A stretch of DNA of 64,000 bases from Shewanella nanhaiensis (GCF_019457885.1 NZ_JAHZST010000007.1:1-64000); one strand, 5' to 3'. Numbered from the stretch's first letter, positions 9,301 to 17,990 are shown. The notes: generated from the letters alone by a model not told the origin. Program-made: numbers and translations.

Positions 9301-10843
9301 GGTGACGGCCAGAGTTAAGTAGTCGGTGATTCCTCCCAATTAACTCCTCCTCTTGATAACCGCTAATATCAGTAAACCTCTGATTAACATAGGTAATATC
9401 CCCAGCTAAATTGGTCACCGCAACAATAGCATGCTGATCTAACGCAAACTTTTGATCTTCTAGTTTATTTAGTGCCTCTTGAGCCTGATTCTTGGCATGG
9501 TATAGGGAGTCTTCATAGGAGTTTCTTGTCAGTAACATCTCATTGAATGCATCAATCAGCTGGGAGATCTCATTATTGTTATCTATTTTAATAGGCTCAA
9601 CTCTGCCGCCATTTGTAACATCAAGGCTAGCTTTAGCCAGTCTCTTTACTGGTTCAGTAATCTTTTTTGACACAAAAACAGCAGATAAAACAACAGCTAA
9701 AGTTGTTAAAAAGAGCATTAGCAGGGTCATTCTTGCAAGCCAACTAATCTCTCCTAAAGCCTCATCCCGATCCACTTCACTGACCAAGATCCAGTCAATA
9801 TTAGCTAGTTTCACCACCTGATGCAGACCTATAACCAGTTTATTATCAGGTCCCATGTACTCAAATGCAGACAGATTACTGTGAAGATTCTTGGCCTGTT
9901 CAGAGGTAGGTTCGAAGACATCTTTAGATCGATTCGCAAGCCAAGCATTAAACTGAGCGGTGACGATAGACTTAACGGTAACTTCGTCCCAGTTATCTTT
10001 GATAGGTGAAAGCAGTAAACCATTCTCATCGACCAGATAATGGGTCAATGAGCTTCCAGCTCTTACCGAGGAGTGTAACGATTTTAAGATCTGTTCTAGC
10101 TGTAACTGAATAGCAAAAACACCAATTGATTTACCCTCTTTATCAGACATCGACAAGGTGATAAAGCTAGAGATAGGAATATCTGAGATCTGATAACGTT
10201 CGATACTGGAAAAGCTCACCTCTCCAGTGTTTAACGAGTCCTGAATACTGGCTGAAAAATAGCTATATCTAATCGCTGGGCTAAAAACATTTTCCCCTAA
10301 ATCAGCCTGCTTGCCAACGGAGTAAAGGATATTTCCATCGGTATCGACAAGATAGATATCATTAATATAGTCATACTGCTCAACTAGAGTAGTCAGATGA
10401 TTTTGATGAATATCTGCTCGCTTATGCCAATCAGCACTTTTTACATAGTGAGCCAGTGACAGCTCACTTAAGGTTAAACCCGCTCTCAGAGAGAGCAACA
10501 TATTCGACATCGGTTTGGACTCAGCTTCTACCTGTAAGTCTTGCAGGCGCAAGTTAAACCAACTTTGAATAGCCTGAGTTGTAAAACTCGATGATTGGGT
10601 TAACTCATCTTCAGCTGCACTTATTAAGCTCTGCTTAGCTTGTTCATAACTAAACAATGAAACGCCGATAAGTGGGATCAATGACAGTACAAGAAACCAT
10701 AAAGTAAGACTTAAACTCAATGAACGGTATTTTCTATTACCCTGATTAGTTTGCTTGGTCGAGATCTCATCCATATAGAATCGGCACCTAAGGTAGTTAG
10801 CAACTAAAACCATCTCCTCAACACGACCAGCATAGCTTACCAA
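6341..10843 (-). CDS. hybrid sensor histidine kinase (dCACHE-HAMP-PAS-PAS-HK-REC-REC-HPt)
   Basis: A 1500-aa unorthodox membrane kinase. Domain order, numbered from the longest frame: transmembrane helix about 45-65; periplasmic double-CACHE-like sensor about 75-365; second membrane helix about 368-390; HAMP to about 445; PAS about 465-575; PAS about 580-700; HisKA with H730 in S-H-E-I-R-T-P; HATPase about 830-945; REC1 with D1020; REC2 with D1175 in M-D-C-Q-M-P-E-M-D-G; and HPt with H1350 in S-H-T-V-K-G. All phosphotransfer residues are present. The start is uncertain: Mets 1, 11 and 24 are possible, and M-D-E-I-S at 10774 is plausible because the segment before it lacks family character. 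It heads the operon. Confidence 0.92.
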   Translation of the reverse strand: MVSYAGRVEEMVLVANYLRCRFYMDEISTKQTNQGNRKYRSLSLSLTLWFLVLSLIPLIGVSLFSYEQAKQSLISAAEDELTQSSSFTTQAIQSWFNLRLQDLQVEAESKPMSNMLLSLRAGLTLSELSLAHYVKSADWHKRADIHQNHLTTLVEQYDYINDIYLVDTDGNILYSVGKQADLGENVFSPAIRYSYFSASIQDSLNTGEVSFSSIERYQISDIPISSFITLSMSDKEGKSIGVFAIQLQLEQILKSLHSSVRAGSSLTHYLVDENGLLLSPIKDNWDEVTVKSIVTAQFNAWLANRSKDVFEPTSEQAKNLHSNLSAFEYMGPDNKLVIGLHQVVKLANIDWILVSEVDRDEALGEISWLARMTLLMLFLTTLAVVLSAVFVSKKITEPVKRLAKASLDVTNGGRVEPIKIDNNNEISQLIDAFNEMLLTRNSYEDSLYHAKNQAQEALNKLEDQKFALDQHAIVAVTNLAGDITYVNQRFTDISGYQEEELIGRNHRLLNSGRHPRSFFIQMYSVITKGEVWSAEICNRAKNGSFYWVDTTIVPMTNSDGKPESYVAIRTDITTRKLAEIKTKEALSLMHSMLESTDNGILVTSLDGKILQFNESYAELCDIEVKTGLDHRELELRNRSKLIAHDGFIDKIETLYSEPDFEGFDILEFSDSRVYERVSLPMRSDEGLLGRVWSFHDISKRMKTQNELILAKEEADLAVKAKSEFLASMSHEIRTPMNGVLGMLGLLNNTQLTDYQKRRVGIAQSSAKSLLTLINDILDYSKIDAGKLELENLDFNLRGMLGEFAEGMAFQAQNKNLELVLDLKGIEHSMVTGDPSRLRQAMTNLVGNAIKFTDKGEVLIEASLRDCGDGWCFKCVITDTGIGIAADKISSLFESFSQVDASTTRKYGGTGLGLAIVQKICHLMGGDISIKSEFGVGTSIEFEISLGKSESSQLVVPSANIEELNLLVVDDNETNREVIIEQLLIWGASVEGAASATEALELCAKRDESLKQAQFDVAFLDMQMADIDGAELGRRLKSDDRFSSIKLVMMTSMSQIGDAKFFADLGFSAYFPKPTTTSDLFDALSVISEDGEALLKAHPLITHHYLQTLNHGDSGPQELSAQVRILLVEDNYVNQLVATGVLEDFKVSVDVADNGVQAINMLCSAGDTPYSLILMDCQMPEMDGYEASRAIREGKAGDTYKQIPIIAMTANAMIGDKEKCLDAGMDDYLAKPIEPDKVFYKLNQWLSSSKGSESSTVKAASTSRGAGLLRTPVKQESNITPDTQSASIIDNKMVEKNRLWDKDGLMKRAMGKEALFNSILHLFNEDMPSRMEALEHAITADNLDAIRQVSHTVKGVAANVGGELLKEKAAIIELAAKQGELSKAKAEHPALILAYQELKQEIDKFQQSSETETMKQECLSHDEVNGLLNRLDKLLAEGSYINIEEFSGLKSASLEQVLQSEFDHLLLLLTDFDYPAAIITLKELKARLAKLDLNRGEISRL

Positions 10844-11139
10844 GCAGAGGTTTTATTCACTATGAGCTTAGTTGAGCCGTTGGAATTTTCCACATTTGCT
10901 CGGTTTAAGGCCTTTTTAAAAAATGACAAAAAACAGAAACTAAGTGAGATGCTAACCGATAAGAACTGCACTCTTTATCGCAGAAGAAAGCTCTTAGATT
11001 GACAATCAGTGCCGAATAAAAATCAACGATATTTGCCTTTCATAAACAGATCTGATTAAACTCACGTGCGCAACACTTACAAAACAAAATAAAAACAATA
11101 CTTATACACAATAAAATTCAGACCTTGAGGATATGTTAT

Positions 11140-12222
11140 ATGAGTACAAAAAAAGCACTGAGTGCAATTGCTGTCGCAACAGCTTTATTGAGTGGTTCCG
11201 CTTTAGCTGATGGCATAAACGCAACACTTGAGATGAGCCAACAAGACTATAAAAACAGTGATAATGTGGTGGTAAAAGTCACATTAACAAATGAGGAGCA
11301 TGTTCCTGTAAAGCTATTAAAGTGGTATACGGCTGCAGATGGTGTTGAAGAGTCCCTGTTTAAAGTTACCGCTAACGGTGAGAAACGCCAATATTTAGGC
11401 GCACACTACAAACGTCAGGCACCAACAAAAGATGACTATATCAAGTTAAAATCAGGCGAAAGTATCTCCTATGACGTTGAGCTATCATCCCTCTATGATA
11501 TGAGCTCAACGGCAGAATATGAGATCAGCTATGATGTCAGCTCTTTACAACTGTTCTCACCGAACCCAGGACAAGCAAAAAAGCTAGCACGTCTCGGAAT
11601 AGAGGGAATACATTCGCAACCCACAAGCTTCTACCTTGAGGGGCGAGAGTTAAAGCAAGGCACGAATAAGGGCAAACCAGGTGGTGGAGATGGTGGTGGC
11701 GAGATCGATGGAGTCACCTTCACCGGTCGTTGCAGTAACTCACAAAAAACGGACATTCTTGCAGGGTTAGATGCGGCTAAAGAGATGTCAGCCGATGCTA
11801 ATCAGCACCTCAATGGTAATAACAGTAACTCACTTCGTTACAGCACTTGGTTTGGCGACTACAACTCATCCCGCTGGAACACCGTCAGCAATAATTTCAG
11901 TAAAATAGACAGCGCGCTTAATAATGAATCATTAACTATAGACTGTAGCTGTAAGAAAAAATATTTCGCTTATGTCTATCCAACTCAGCCCTACAAAATC
12001 TATATGTGTGGCGCTTTCTGGTCTGCACCAACCACAGGAACAGATTCTAAAGGTGGTACAATCATCCACGAGATGAGTCATTTCAACGTTGTCGCTGGTA
12101 CCGATGATATTGTTTATGGTCAAAGTGGTGCTAAATCATTAGCGGTAAGCAATCCAGCACAAGCAATTCAAAATGCAGATAGCCATGAATACTTTGCGGA
12201 AAATACACCAAACTTAAATTAA
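11140..12222 (+). CDS. M35 (deuterolysin/peptidyl-Lys type) secreted metalloendopeptidase
   Basis: A 360-aa secreted zinc protease of the aspzincin group. The start is the ATG at 11140, with GAGG nine bases upstream. A signal peptide ends at S-A-L-A-D-G. Residues 25-175 form an N-terminal, probably inhibitory or folding, domain. A glycine-rich linker (G-G-G-D-G-G-G) leads to the catalytic domain: H-E-M-S-H at 310-314 supplies two zinc His and the Glu, and the following G-T-D-D supplies the Asp ligand. N-A-D-S-H-E-Y-F-A-E-N near the C-terminus is the conserved family ending. Relatives such as Aeromonas AsaP1 are extracellular toxic proteases. The next gene is a paralogue of its N-terminal domain. 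Confidence 0.9.
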   Translation: MSTKKALSAIAVATALLSGSALADGINATLEMSQQDYKNSDNVVVKVTLTNEEHVPVKLLKWYTAADGVEESLFKVTANGEKRQYLGAHYKRQAPTKDDYIKLKSGESISYDVELSSLYDMSSTAEYEISYDVSSLQLFSPNPGQAKKLARLGIEGIHSQPTSFYLEGRELKQGTNKGKPGGGDGGGEIDGVTFTGRCSNSQKTDILAGLDAAKEMSADANQHLNGNNSNSLRYSTWFGDYNSSRWNTVSNNFSKIDSALNNESLTIDCSCKKKYFAYVYPTQPYKIYMCGAFWSAPTTGTDSKGGTIIHEMSHFNVVAGTDDIVYGQSGAKSLAVSNPAQAIQNADSHEYFAENTPNLN

Positions 12223-12248
12223 GTTACACTAATAGCTTACTTGTCTTT

Positions 12249-12272
12249 GGGCAGAGTTTTCTGCCCTTTTTT
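12249..12272 (+). terminator. intrinsic terminator or attenuator between protease and inhibitor-like gene
   Basis: The stem GGGCAGA/TCTGCCC with a GTTT loop and six T. It ends the protease transcript only 17 bases before the next start codon. Partial read-through would make the downstream gene a lower-expressed partner. Confidence 0.8.
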
Positions 12273-12288
12273 AACCGCAGAGCCTAAT

Positions 12289-12759
12289 ATGAAAAAAGTG
12301 ATCATTTTAATGCTAGCGGCCTCAATCATCTACCTGTCACCATTATCGGCCAAAGCAGGAGCTATAATGTTCCCTCAATGCAAGCTCACTCAGCATGGTA
12401 ATGAAGCAAGACTCCTCTTTACCCTCCACAATCCAAGTGAACAGTCTTGGAGGTTTCTCCAATGGAAAACACCATTCGACGCTTGGTTCAGTGAATTTGT
12501 GCATATCACACATCAAGGAGTCCAAATTCCCTATGAAGGTGCATTGATGAAAAGGGGTGAACCAGATAAAGAGGACTACCTAACTCTCAATGCTGGAGAT
12601 AATATTCAAGTTGAGCTAGAGCTGACTCAAGCTTTTAAATTAAATAACGGAGAATACACAGTAGAAATATCCCCCATTTTGCTCACTCCACTAGCAGAAA
12701 GTAAGCTAAAAAACAGTACTCTTGAACTCACATGTCCAAAAATACAGATCAACTTATAA
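12289..12759 (+). CDS. secreted stand-alone homologue of the M35 protease N-terminal domain (putative inhibitor/chaperone)
   Basis: 156 aa from M-K-K-V-I-I, with a signal peptide ending near S-A-K-A-G. The mature part aligns with residues 40-150 of the protease just upstream: L-Q-W/L-K-W, then Y-E-G-A-L-M-K-R against Y-L-G-A-H-Y-K-R, then P-D-K-E-D-Y-L-T-L against P-T-K-D-D-Y-I-K-L, and Y-T-V-E-I against Y-E-I-S-Y. No catalytic motif is present. The likeliest role, by inference, is a periplasmic inhibitor or folding helper that binds the protease where the propeptide does. It lies 66 bp behind the protease stop, with a terminator between. Confidence 0.75.
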   Translation: MKKVIILMLAASIIYLSPLSAKAGAIMFPQCKLTQHGNEARLLFTLHNPSEQSWRFLQWKTPFDAWFSEFVHITHQGVQIPYEGALMKRGEPDKEDYLTLNAGDNIQVELELTQAFKLNNGEYTVEISPILLTPLAESKLKNSTLELTCPKIQINL

Positions 12760-12825
12760 ACAGGCCGTTATTAGCCCCCTCGTTAATCACAGTAAGAAAT
12801 ACCTGCTCATCAGTACTACCTGAGT

Positions 12826-12919
12826 TTATGCCACTGCATTGCAGATAAAGGCTCCACCTAATATCAATGTTGCAGCACCAATAAGCCCAATTGAGTTTAA
12901 GGAAGCCCCCTGAAGGGCT
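12826..12919 (-). pseudogene. 3' remnant of a membrane transporter gene (EamA/DMT-like end)
   Basis: On the minus strand a roughly 30-codon stretch ends in TAA at 12826-12828 and reads as a hydrophobic terminal helix (S-I-G-L-I-G-A-A-T-L-I-L-G-G-A-F-I). This pattern is typical of the last transmembrane segment of small drug/metabolite transporters. It has no start codon and is cut off at its 5' side by the neighbouring terminator, so it looks like a decayed gene end. The family assignment is tentative. Confidence 0.35.
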
Positions 12920-12923
12920 GAAA

Positions 12924-12950
12924 ATAAAAAACGCCCAGAACAGGCGTTTT
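12924..12950 (-). terminator. terminator of the beta-barrel gene
   Basis: Read leftward: AAAACGCC, a seven-base loop, GGCGTTTT and further T, just after the stop codon at 12971. Confidence 0.8.
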
Positions 12951-12970
12951 AGCTAAAGGCTTCCTACTAA

Positions 12971-13630
12971 TTAGAAGCGGTAACCTACGGTGAACATCAC
13001 TGTACTGAAGTCTTTGTCAGATAAGGCATATGAGACAGAGCGTGTTTCTGCGCCTTGAGAATCAAGCGCTGTCCCGGCTCCTTTCATATTTCTATTACCG
13101 CCATGATAAGTATAGTGAAGGTTAAAGTTCAAACCATTATCCATGTAGTAGCCCACACCAATCATCGGCTTAATGACATTATTGCTATTTGCTCTGAAAT
13201 CAAATTCACTATATTCACCTTCAGAGCCTGGGAATGAAGTATCAAAAGTGTAAACACCGTTTGATTTAAGCTTAGAAAGCTCCGCACCAGCTTTTAATGC
13301 TAACTGACCAGCCCCCATATTAAACTGGTAACCAAGGTATAATGTATGGGCTTTATAATCATGCTTTGAGTTTCCCTTAACGCTGAGGGCATCATAACCT
13401 CCAGGGAAAACCATATCGAAGCGCTCATCAACTCCATTAGTTTTTTCAGCTCCTGAATAGGTATATCCAACTAAAAAGTTGTCATAACCAGCTTCAAGGC
13501 CAACAACAGCATTACTACTCATCGTCTTGTTATGCGAAACACCGACCATAGGGTTAATGGTAAACTCACTTGCATTGGCTGAAGCTACAAACATTGAACC
13601 TAATACACACGCTAATACTAATTTTTTCAT
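12971..13630 (-). CDS. outer-membrane beta-barrel protein
   Basis: 219 aa from M-K-K-L-V-L-A-C, with a signal peptide ending at A-N-A-S. The mature protein alternates hydrophobic and polar residues with frequent aromatic girdle residues (Y-L-G-Y-Q-F, F-T-V-G-Y-R-F) and ends in Phe, the typical beta-signal for outer-membrane insertion. It resembles the eight-stranded OmpA/Ail-like small porin class. Function is unknown; such proteins are often adhesins or surface-protection proteins. The start at 13630 is preferred because the signal peptide begins there and a purine-rich AGAGAGAA precedes it. Its own terminator lies at 12924-12950. Confidence 0.75.
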   Translation of the reverse strand: MKKLVLACVLGSMFVASANASEFTINPMVGVSHNKTMSSNAVVGLEAGYDNFLVGYTYSGAEKTNGVDERFDMVFPGGYDALSVKGNSKHDYKAHTLYLGYQFNMGAGQLALKAGAELSKLKSNGVYTFDTSFPGSEGEYSEFDFRANSNNVIKPMIGVGYYMDNGLNFNLHYTYHGGNRNMKGAGTALDSQGAETRSVSYALSDKDFSTVMFTVGYRF

Positions 13631-13836
13631 CGTAAATTCTCTCTGGTTACTCTCTGATAGTGAAAGCTGCAGTAAAGCAACTTTAATTTTCAATAACGAA
13701 ACTGGTGCTTACCACCTTTCCCGTTAAGATATGGCCATGGTAAATAGAGGCGATTTACTACACATCATTAAGAGAGTTAGTGAGTATTAGAAGTACAGCC
13801 TTGCAAACAACCAAGTGGTAAATTTGGAGCATAAAA

Positions 13837-13858
13837 AAGCCGAACATAAGTTCGGCTT
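13837..13858 (-). terminator. orphan minus-strand terminator in a 539-bp gap
   Basis: Read leftward: AAGCCGAAC, a short loop, GTTCGGCTT and a T-run. No gene on that strand ends here, and 13631-14169 has no convincing coding region. It could end a small RNA or be left from a lost gene. Confidence 0.55.
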
Positions 13859-14169
13859 GATAAACATCGATAAAATAATGGGGCCATCCATGGCGTCAGA
13901 GAGTCCATAAACTTTTACAAAACTTTCCTCTAATTAAGCTAGCTTAAAATAGCAGATGTAACTCGATAGAAAATAAAGGTGACTATACGAGGAGGTTCTA
14001 TCTCGTCACACTTCACTAACACAACTATGGCAAGACAAGCTTTACTAAAAAACACACATCCTCATAGTGACTTCTAGTGATTCCCCCCTAAATACGAGAG
14101 AAACTGGTTTCACATCCTCTTTGAAACGAGTAATATTATTACAACTTCTCACAGGGCTATAAGACTGAA

Positions 14170-14814
14170 ATGACAACAAAATTATCTCCAAAAGCCAAAG
14201 CTGAATTGGGAAGTCTAATGGTCAATACCTCTGATCTAGTTGACCTGCTCTCTCTACTCCCAAAGGAGCAACTTAGTGAGTACCCTTTATTGCAAAAGGA
14301 GCTCATCAGCAAGCACCCTAAAGTCAGAGACTACAATAAAGCGATTAAAGAGCAGCGCTTCTCTAAAGAGGAGTACCGAGATAGGATCTTTGCTAAGTTG
14401 GATATGTTTGCCTACGACTTAGCGATATCAATCAATACAGATTACTTAATTGAAAGAGTTAATTTAATCGTTGGCGGTGATATAGCACTGATTGATGAGT
14501 TAACCATGGAGGAGATAGGTGCCGATATCCTTCAGAGAATTTTAAGTGATCTCAGCCAACATGTACGTAAACATGTCCAACCTAAAGGCGATCACCCCTT
14601 CTTAGCCGAACGAGGCAGAATCGATCACATATTCTGGCGTCATGCTGAAAAAGCTTATGATGCCTATGTAAAGGGTTACAACACACAAGCTGCACTTGAT
14701 GCTTGGTGCCAGTTAAACTTGCATACTCGTTGTCCTCAAAGTTTTATCCGTTGGATGAAGACTTACGGTGATCCCCGTGAGCTCCATGAATGGATCAGCT
14801 ACACCAACACTTGA
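14170..14814 (+). CDS. hypothetical protein, 214 aa
   Basis: Not recognised. It is soluble, with no signal peptide, mostly helical and highly charged. The N-terminal 60 residues have the heptad-like pattern L-V-D-L-L-S-L-L; the C-terminal half contains the aromatic/basic run F-W-R-H-A-E-K-A-Y-D-A-Y and a W-M-K-T-Y-G-D-P-R-E-L-H-E-W ending. It is monocistronic, followed within ten bases by a strong hairpin. The codon use and open frame look genuine. Confidence 0.65.
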   Translation: MTTKLSPKAKAELGSLMVNTSDLVDLLSLLPKEQLSEYPLLQKELISKHPKVRDYNKAIKEQRFSKEEYRDRIFAKLDMFAYDLAISINTDYLIERVNLIVGGDIALIDELTMEEIGADILQRILSDLSQHVRKHVQPKGDHPFLAERGRIDHIFWRHAEKAYDAYVKGYNTQAALDAWCQLNLHTRCPQSFIRWMKTYGDPRELHEWISYTNT

Positions 14815-14823
14815 TAAAATTCA

Positions 14824-14853
14824 GTTGCAGATTAACCGTTCTTAATCTGCAAC
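14824..14853 (+). terminator. long hairpin after the 214-aa gene
   Basis: An 11-bp perfect stem, GTTGCAGATTA/TAATCTGCAAC, just after the stop codon. The T-tract is poor (TTGACTTGC), so it may be a terminator or an mRNA-stabilising hairpin. Confidence 0.5.
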
Positions 14854-14987
14854 TTGACTTGCAGTATGCAAACAAACTTGCCCAACTAAACATAAACAAT
14901 CTTAACCAACTGTATTAAAGCTATTTTTTTATTGGCATAAACCCTGCAATTCATTAAGCACTTAGGTTAATGGATTAAGGAAGCCCA

Positions 14988-17132
14988 ATGAGAAATATAA
15001 AAAACTTAATATTGATCACGAGTGGTATCTTACTTTACCAAGGCAACAGTTGGGCTACTGAGTTTGAGGTTTGTCCCACTCAAGCCTTTATCATACAAAC
15101 TCCTTCATCAGTCCCCAAAGCATACTCAGTAGAGCTATCAACAGGTAGCTATGTTGAATCCTCGGCAGATATGGGAACCACTAAATCCTATAACGGTGTG
15201 GGGTTTAACTACCATGACAACTATATCTATGGCTGGGATTATCAAAGCGGCACACTTGGAAAAACAGGCAACGACTACCAAATTAATCCACTAACCGTCA
15301 CAAAAGATGCTGATGCTGCTGCGGCAGGAAACTTCTTTGTTGGTGATATCGCCATTGATGAAAACGTCTGGTATGGGTACAAGAAAAACAAAGGCTTATT
15401 TACCATTCCTCTAGATGATCCCAACAACTACAACATGACCTTAGTCAGTGGCAGTAAAACCAATGCCAGCTACAACATTACCGACTTTGCATTCCACCCA
15501 ACCGATGGCTATATCTATGCCATCAGTAATGGTGCCAATGGCAATTTACTGCAGATAGACCCACTCACCGCAGCCTCAACAAACCTAGGTACAGTTCTGG
15601 TCTCCTCCGGTTCAAACTTCACCTTTGGGGCACAGTTCTTCGACCCTGATGGCATCCTCTATATCAGTAACAACAGCGACGGTAAGATTTATCGTATCAA
15701 TGTGGGTGATGCTGAGCCTAGTGGCGAGCTGTTCGCTTATGGTCCCTCTTCATCGAGTAATGATGGGGCTCGCTGCGCCTTGGCCGAGGTTCCTATCGGA
15801 GATAATGTCGATTTTGGCGATGCACCAGACAGCTATAAAACCTTGATGTCCTCAAACGGTGCAAGGCACTCAATTATCGATAACTTTTACCTTGGTTCCG
15901 GTGTCGATAATGAATCCAGCGGTTACCCAACTCCGCTCTCCGATGACAGCAGTGACGGCAATGACGACGAAGATGGTGTAAGTTTTCCGACCGGTTTTGA
16001 GCTAGGCGAATCTGCCATCATTTTAGTCACCGCCACAGGTTCTGGCGGTTATCTCAATGCTTGGTTCGACTGGAATGATAATGGCGTTTTCGATGATGAC
16101 GAGCAAGCTATCAGCGGCCAAGCACTCTCCCCAGGCAGTAACACAGTAAGTCTAGATGTTCCCACTTGGGGAAAAGCGGGACAAACATGGGCTAGGTTCC
16201 GCTATAGCAGCTTAGCCGATATTGGTCCAACAGGCGGCGTGGGGGATGGCGAGGTTGAAGATCATCAAGTCACGGTTACCGAAGCTCAAGTCACCATAAA
16301 CTACTACCCTTCATCCTTTGGCTACACCTCTGTTGCTTATGAGGACCTCTATCCAGATCAGGAAGATTACGACATGAACGATGTTATCTTTAATCTCAGA
16401 CTGATTGAGTATATCAAGAGTGGTCAAGTGATCAGGGTGGAGTTTGAGGCTAAGTTAGCCGCAATGGGAGCGGCCTACCATAACGGGTTCGCCATTCAGC
16501 TGCACGATATCGCCATGGGCAATGTGAAAGAGGACGCCATCCAGTGGAGTATCGATGAGGTCGATCAAAGCACATCGCCACTTGAATCGGGTCAGACTAA
16601 TGCCGTGCTCATCTTCACCCAAGATCTCTGGGATCATATTAGCTTAGCGACAGGCTGTAACTATCTGAGAACTGAAACCGGCTGTGGCACCAACTACCGC
16701 ACTACATGGAAAATGCGGGTGCCCTTTGAAAACCCAGTGGCAGTTGAAGATATGCCAGAATTTCCCTACGACCCCTTTATCTTTGCAACCCCTGGTACCG
16801 ATCATGGCTTAGCTGCCAAGAATGTGGTTGGTGAGCTACCTGGACGCAAACTCGAAATTCACCTGAAAAATAAAGCGCCGACAGATAAGTTTTCCACCGC
16901 CTACTTTGGTGCAAGAGAAGACAGATCAGATCCAGCTTCCAGGCAATACTTCCTGAATGAAAATGGGATGAGCTGGGCATTGGAGATCCCTGAAACTTGG
17001 CAACACCCAGCAGAGAGACAAAGACTAGATATTACCTACCCAGAGTTTCTCGATTTTGCAGCAGATAGTACAGGTGATACCAATAAAAACTGGTACCAAA
17101 ATGCCAATTCACAATTGATCTTCCAAGATTAA
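14988..17132 (+). CDS. LruC-domain secreted protein with GEVEDY-type domain
   Basis: 714 aa with a signal peptide ending at S-W-A-T. Residues about 25-260 look like a beta-propeller-type region with repeated Y-I-Y-x-x-x-N/D units (Y-I-Y-G-W-D-Y, Y-I-Y-A-I-S-N, L-Y-I-S-N-N-S-D-G). Residues 275-430 hold D-F-G-D-A-P-D-S-Y, the acidic cluster G-N-D-D-E-D-G-V, W-F-D-W-N-D-N-G-V-F and G-D-G-E-V-E-D-H, as in Ca-binding GEVEDY modules. The C-terminal 270 residues, beginning at Y-P-S-S-F-G-Y-T-S-V-A-Y-E-D, with D-Y-D-M-N-D-V-I-F-N, form the LruC domain. LruC proteins are surface or secreted proteins of unknown role in Vibrio and Shewanella. Probably extracellular. Confidence 0.85.
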   Translation: MRNIKNLILITSGILLYQGNSWATEFEVCPTQAFIIQTPSSVPKAYSVELSTGSYVESSADMGTTKSYNGVGFNYHDNYIYGWDYQSGTLGKTGNDYQINPLTVTKDADAAAAGNFFVGDIAIDENVWYGYKKNKGLFTIPLDDPNNYNMTLVSGSKTNASYNITDFAFHPTDGYIYAISNGANGNLLQIDPLTAASTNLGTVLVSSGSNFTFGAQFFDPDGILYISNNSDGKIYRINVGDAEPSGELFAYGPSSSSNDGARCALAEVPIGDNVDFGDAPDSYKTLMSSNGARHSIIDNFYLGSGVDNESSGYPTPLSDDSSDGNDDEDGVSFPTGFELGESAIILVTATGSGGYLNAWFDWNDNGVFDDDEQAISGQALSPGSNTVSLDVPTWGKAGQTWARFRYSSLADIGPTGGVGDGEVEDHQVTVTEAQVTINYYPSSFGYTSVAYEDLYPDQEDYDMNDVIFNLRLIEYIKSGQVIRVEFEAKLAAMGAAYHNGFAIQLHDIAMGNVKEDAIQWSIDEVDQSTSPLESGQTNAVLIFTQDLWDHISLATGCNYLRTETGCGTNYRTTWKMRVPFENPVAVEDMPEFPYDPFIFATPGTDHGLAAKNVVGELPGRKLEIHLKNKAPTDKFSTAYFGAREDRSDPASRQYFLNENGMSWALEIPETWQHPAERQRLDITYPEFLDFAADSTGDTNKNWYQNANSQLIFQD

Positions 17133-17396
17133 TACCAATCAGTATAAAGATTTGATCGCTCAGCGAGAGTTTAGCGGTCTTGAGGCAAGGCAACGAGTGA
17201 AGAGCATAGTTATTCTACGGTCAAGCTCGTTAACGCAGCATCAGCACCGCTAAAACTCGCCTGTAAGGAGTGTTTTTGGCTGCCTACTTCTGCGTTGAAT
17301 GAACTCACAAGGGAACAACCATTCTATCATTCATTCGCCTTGAATTAGTTTGCCAAAAAACACTCTGAGTAGATCAACTACTTATACTGATTGGTA
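17133..17396. repeat. MITE-like repeat, copy 1
   Basis: A non-coding 264-bp element bounded by near-perfect inverted ends: TACCAATCAGTATAAA on the left and CTTATACTGATTGGTA on the right. The interior (AGCGAGAGTTTAGCGGT, then GAGGCAAGGC, then ATAGTTATTCTA) matches the same parts of the element at 59567-59843. It starts one base after the LruC stop and ends 25 bases before the lipoprotein start, so the surrounding genes abut it. A small non-autonomous element is likely; no transposase is encoded. Confidence 0.75.
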
Positions 17397-17421
17397 TAAC
17401 CCTGAAGGTAAGGAGCTAGAG

Positions 17422-17979
17422 ATGACAACATTCAATGATCTTATCAAAGCATTAATATCTTGCATTGAGACTGGCAAAACATGCTTACTCGTCCTGCTAT
17501 TTGCAAGCATAACGGCATGTGGAGGTGGCGGAGGAGGAGATGAAGGTTCTGAGCCTGCTGCGGCAACGGGGGCTGTGACACCAACTACAACCACTCCCCC
17601 AACTACAACGCCAACGCCGGACCCAGATCCTGAGCCAGCCCCTGAGCCTACATCTTTAGACGACTTAGTTGTCGCGGCCGATAATGCCATGCAAGCAGTA
17701 TTTCAACTGATGATCTCCATCGACATTAACTCGAATAAGCGTGCCTATTTTTCACTTTGCGATGACTATAGCGTCAGCAACATGAGCTATGAGGTGAACT
17801 TTGAATCTTGCCGTTACCGTGGCCCGCTTATCGATGGTCAGCTCAACGCAGACATCAAGGTGGCAAACCACAATGGTCAAATGCTTGCCGTACTTTGGTT
17901 TTACGATGGCAGTGAGCCCAGTTACCAACTCTGGCAATATGACGCAGAACTCGAGCAGCAACAACTTACGTTAAATTAA
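17422..17979 (+). CDS. lipoprotein with poly-Gly and Pro/Thr-rich linker
   Basis: 185 aa from the ATG at 17422, preceded by AAGGAG. An upstream extension of the frame reads into the MITE-like repeat and is not coding. The hydrophobic signal segment ends in the lipobox S-I-T-A-C, followed by six glycines, a tether seen in many Shewanella lipoproteins. Residues 45-78 are a Pro/Thr/Asp/Glu linker. The globular domain (about 80-185) is unrecognised and carries two cysteines (S-L-C-D-D and E-S-C-R-Y) that may form a disulfide. It may accompany the LruC protein upstream; the repeat now separates their promoters. Confidence 0.75.
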   Translation: MTTFNDLIKALISCIETGKTCLLVLLFASITACGGGGGGDEGSEPAAATGAVTPTTTTPPTTTPTPDPDPEPAPEPTSLDDLVVAADNAMQAVFQLMISIDINSNKRAYFSLCDDYSVSNMSYEVNFESCRYRGPLIDGQLNADIKVANHNGQMLAVLWFYDGSEPSYQLWQYDAELEQQQLTLN

Positions 17980-17990
17980 CCCAAGTAAAC

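Noticed and set aside
11125..11139. TTG start for the M35 protease
   Set aside because: This codon overlaps the GAGG that serves the ATG at 11140.
17382..17690. 102-codon minus-strand frame rich in Gly/Val
   Set aside because: A shadow of the Pro/Thr/Gly linker of the lipoprotein gene on the other strand.
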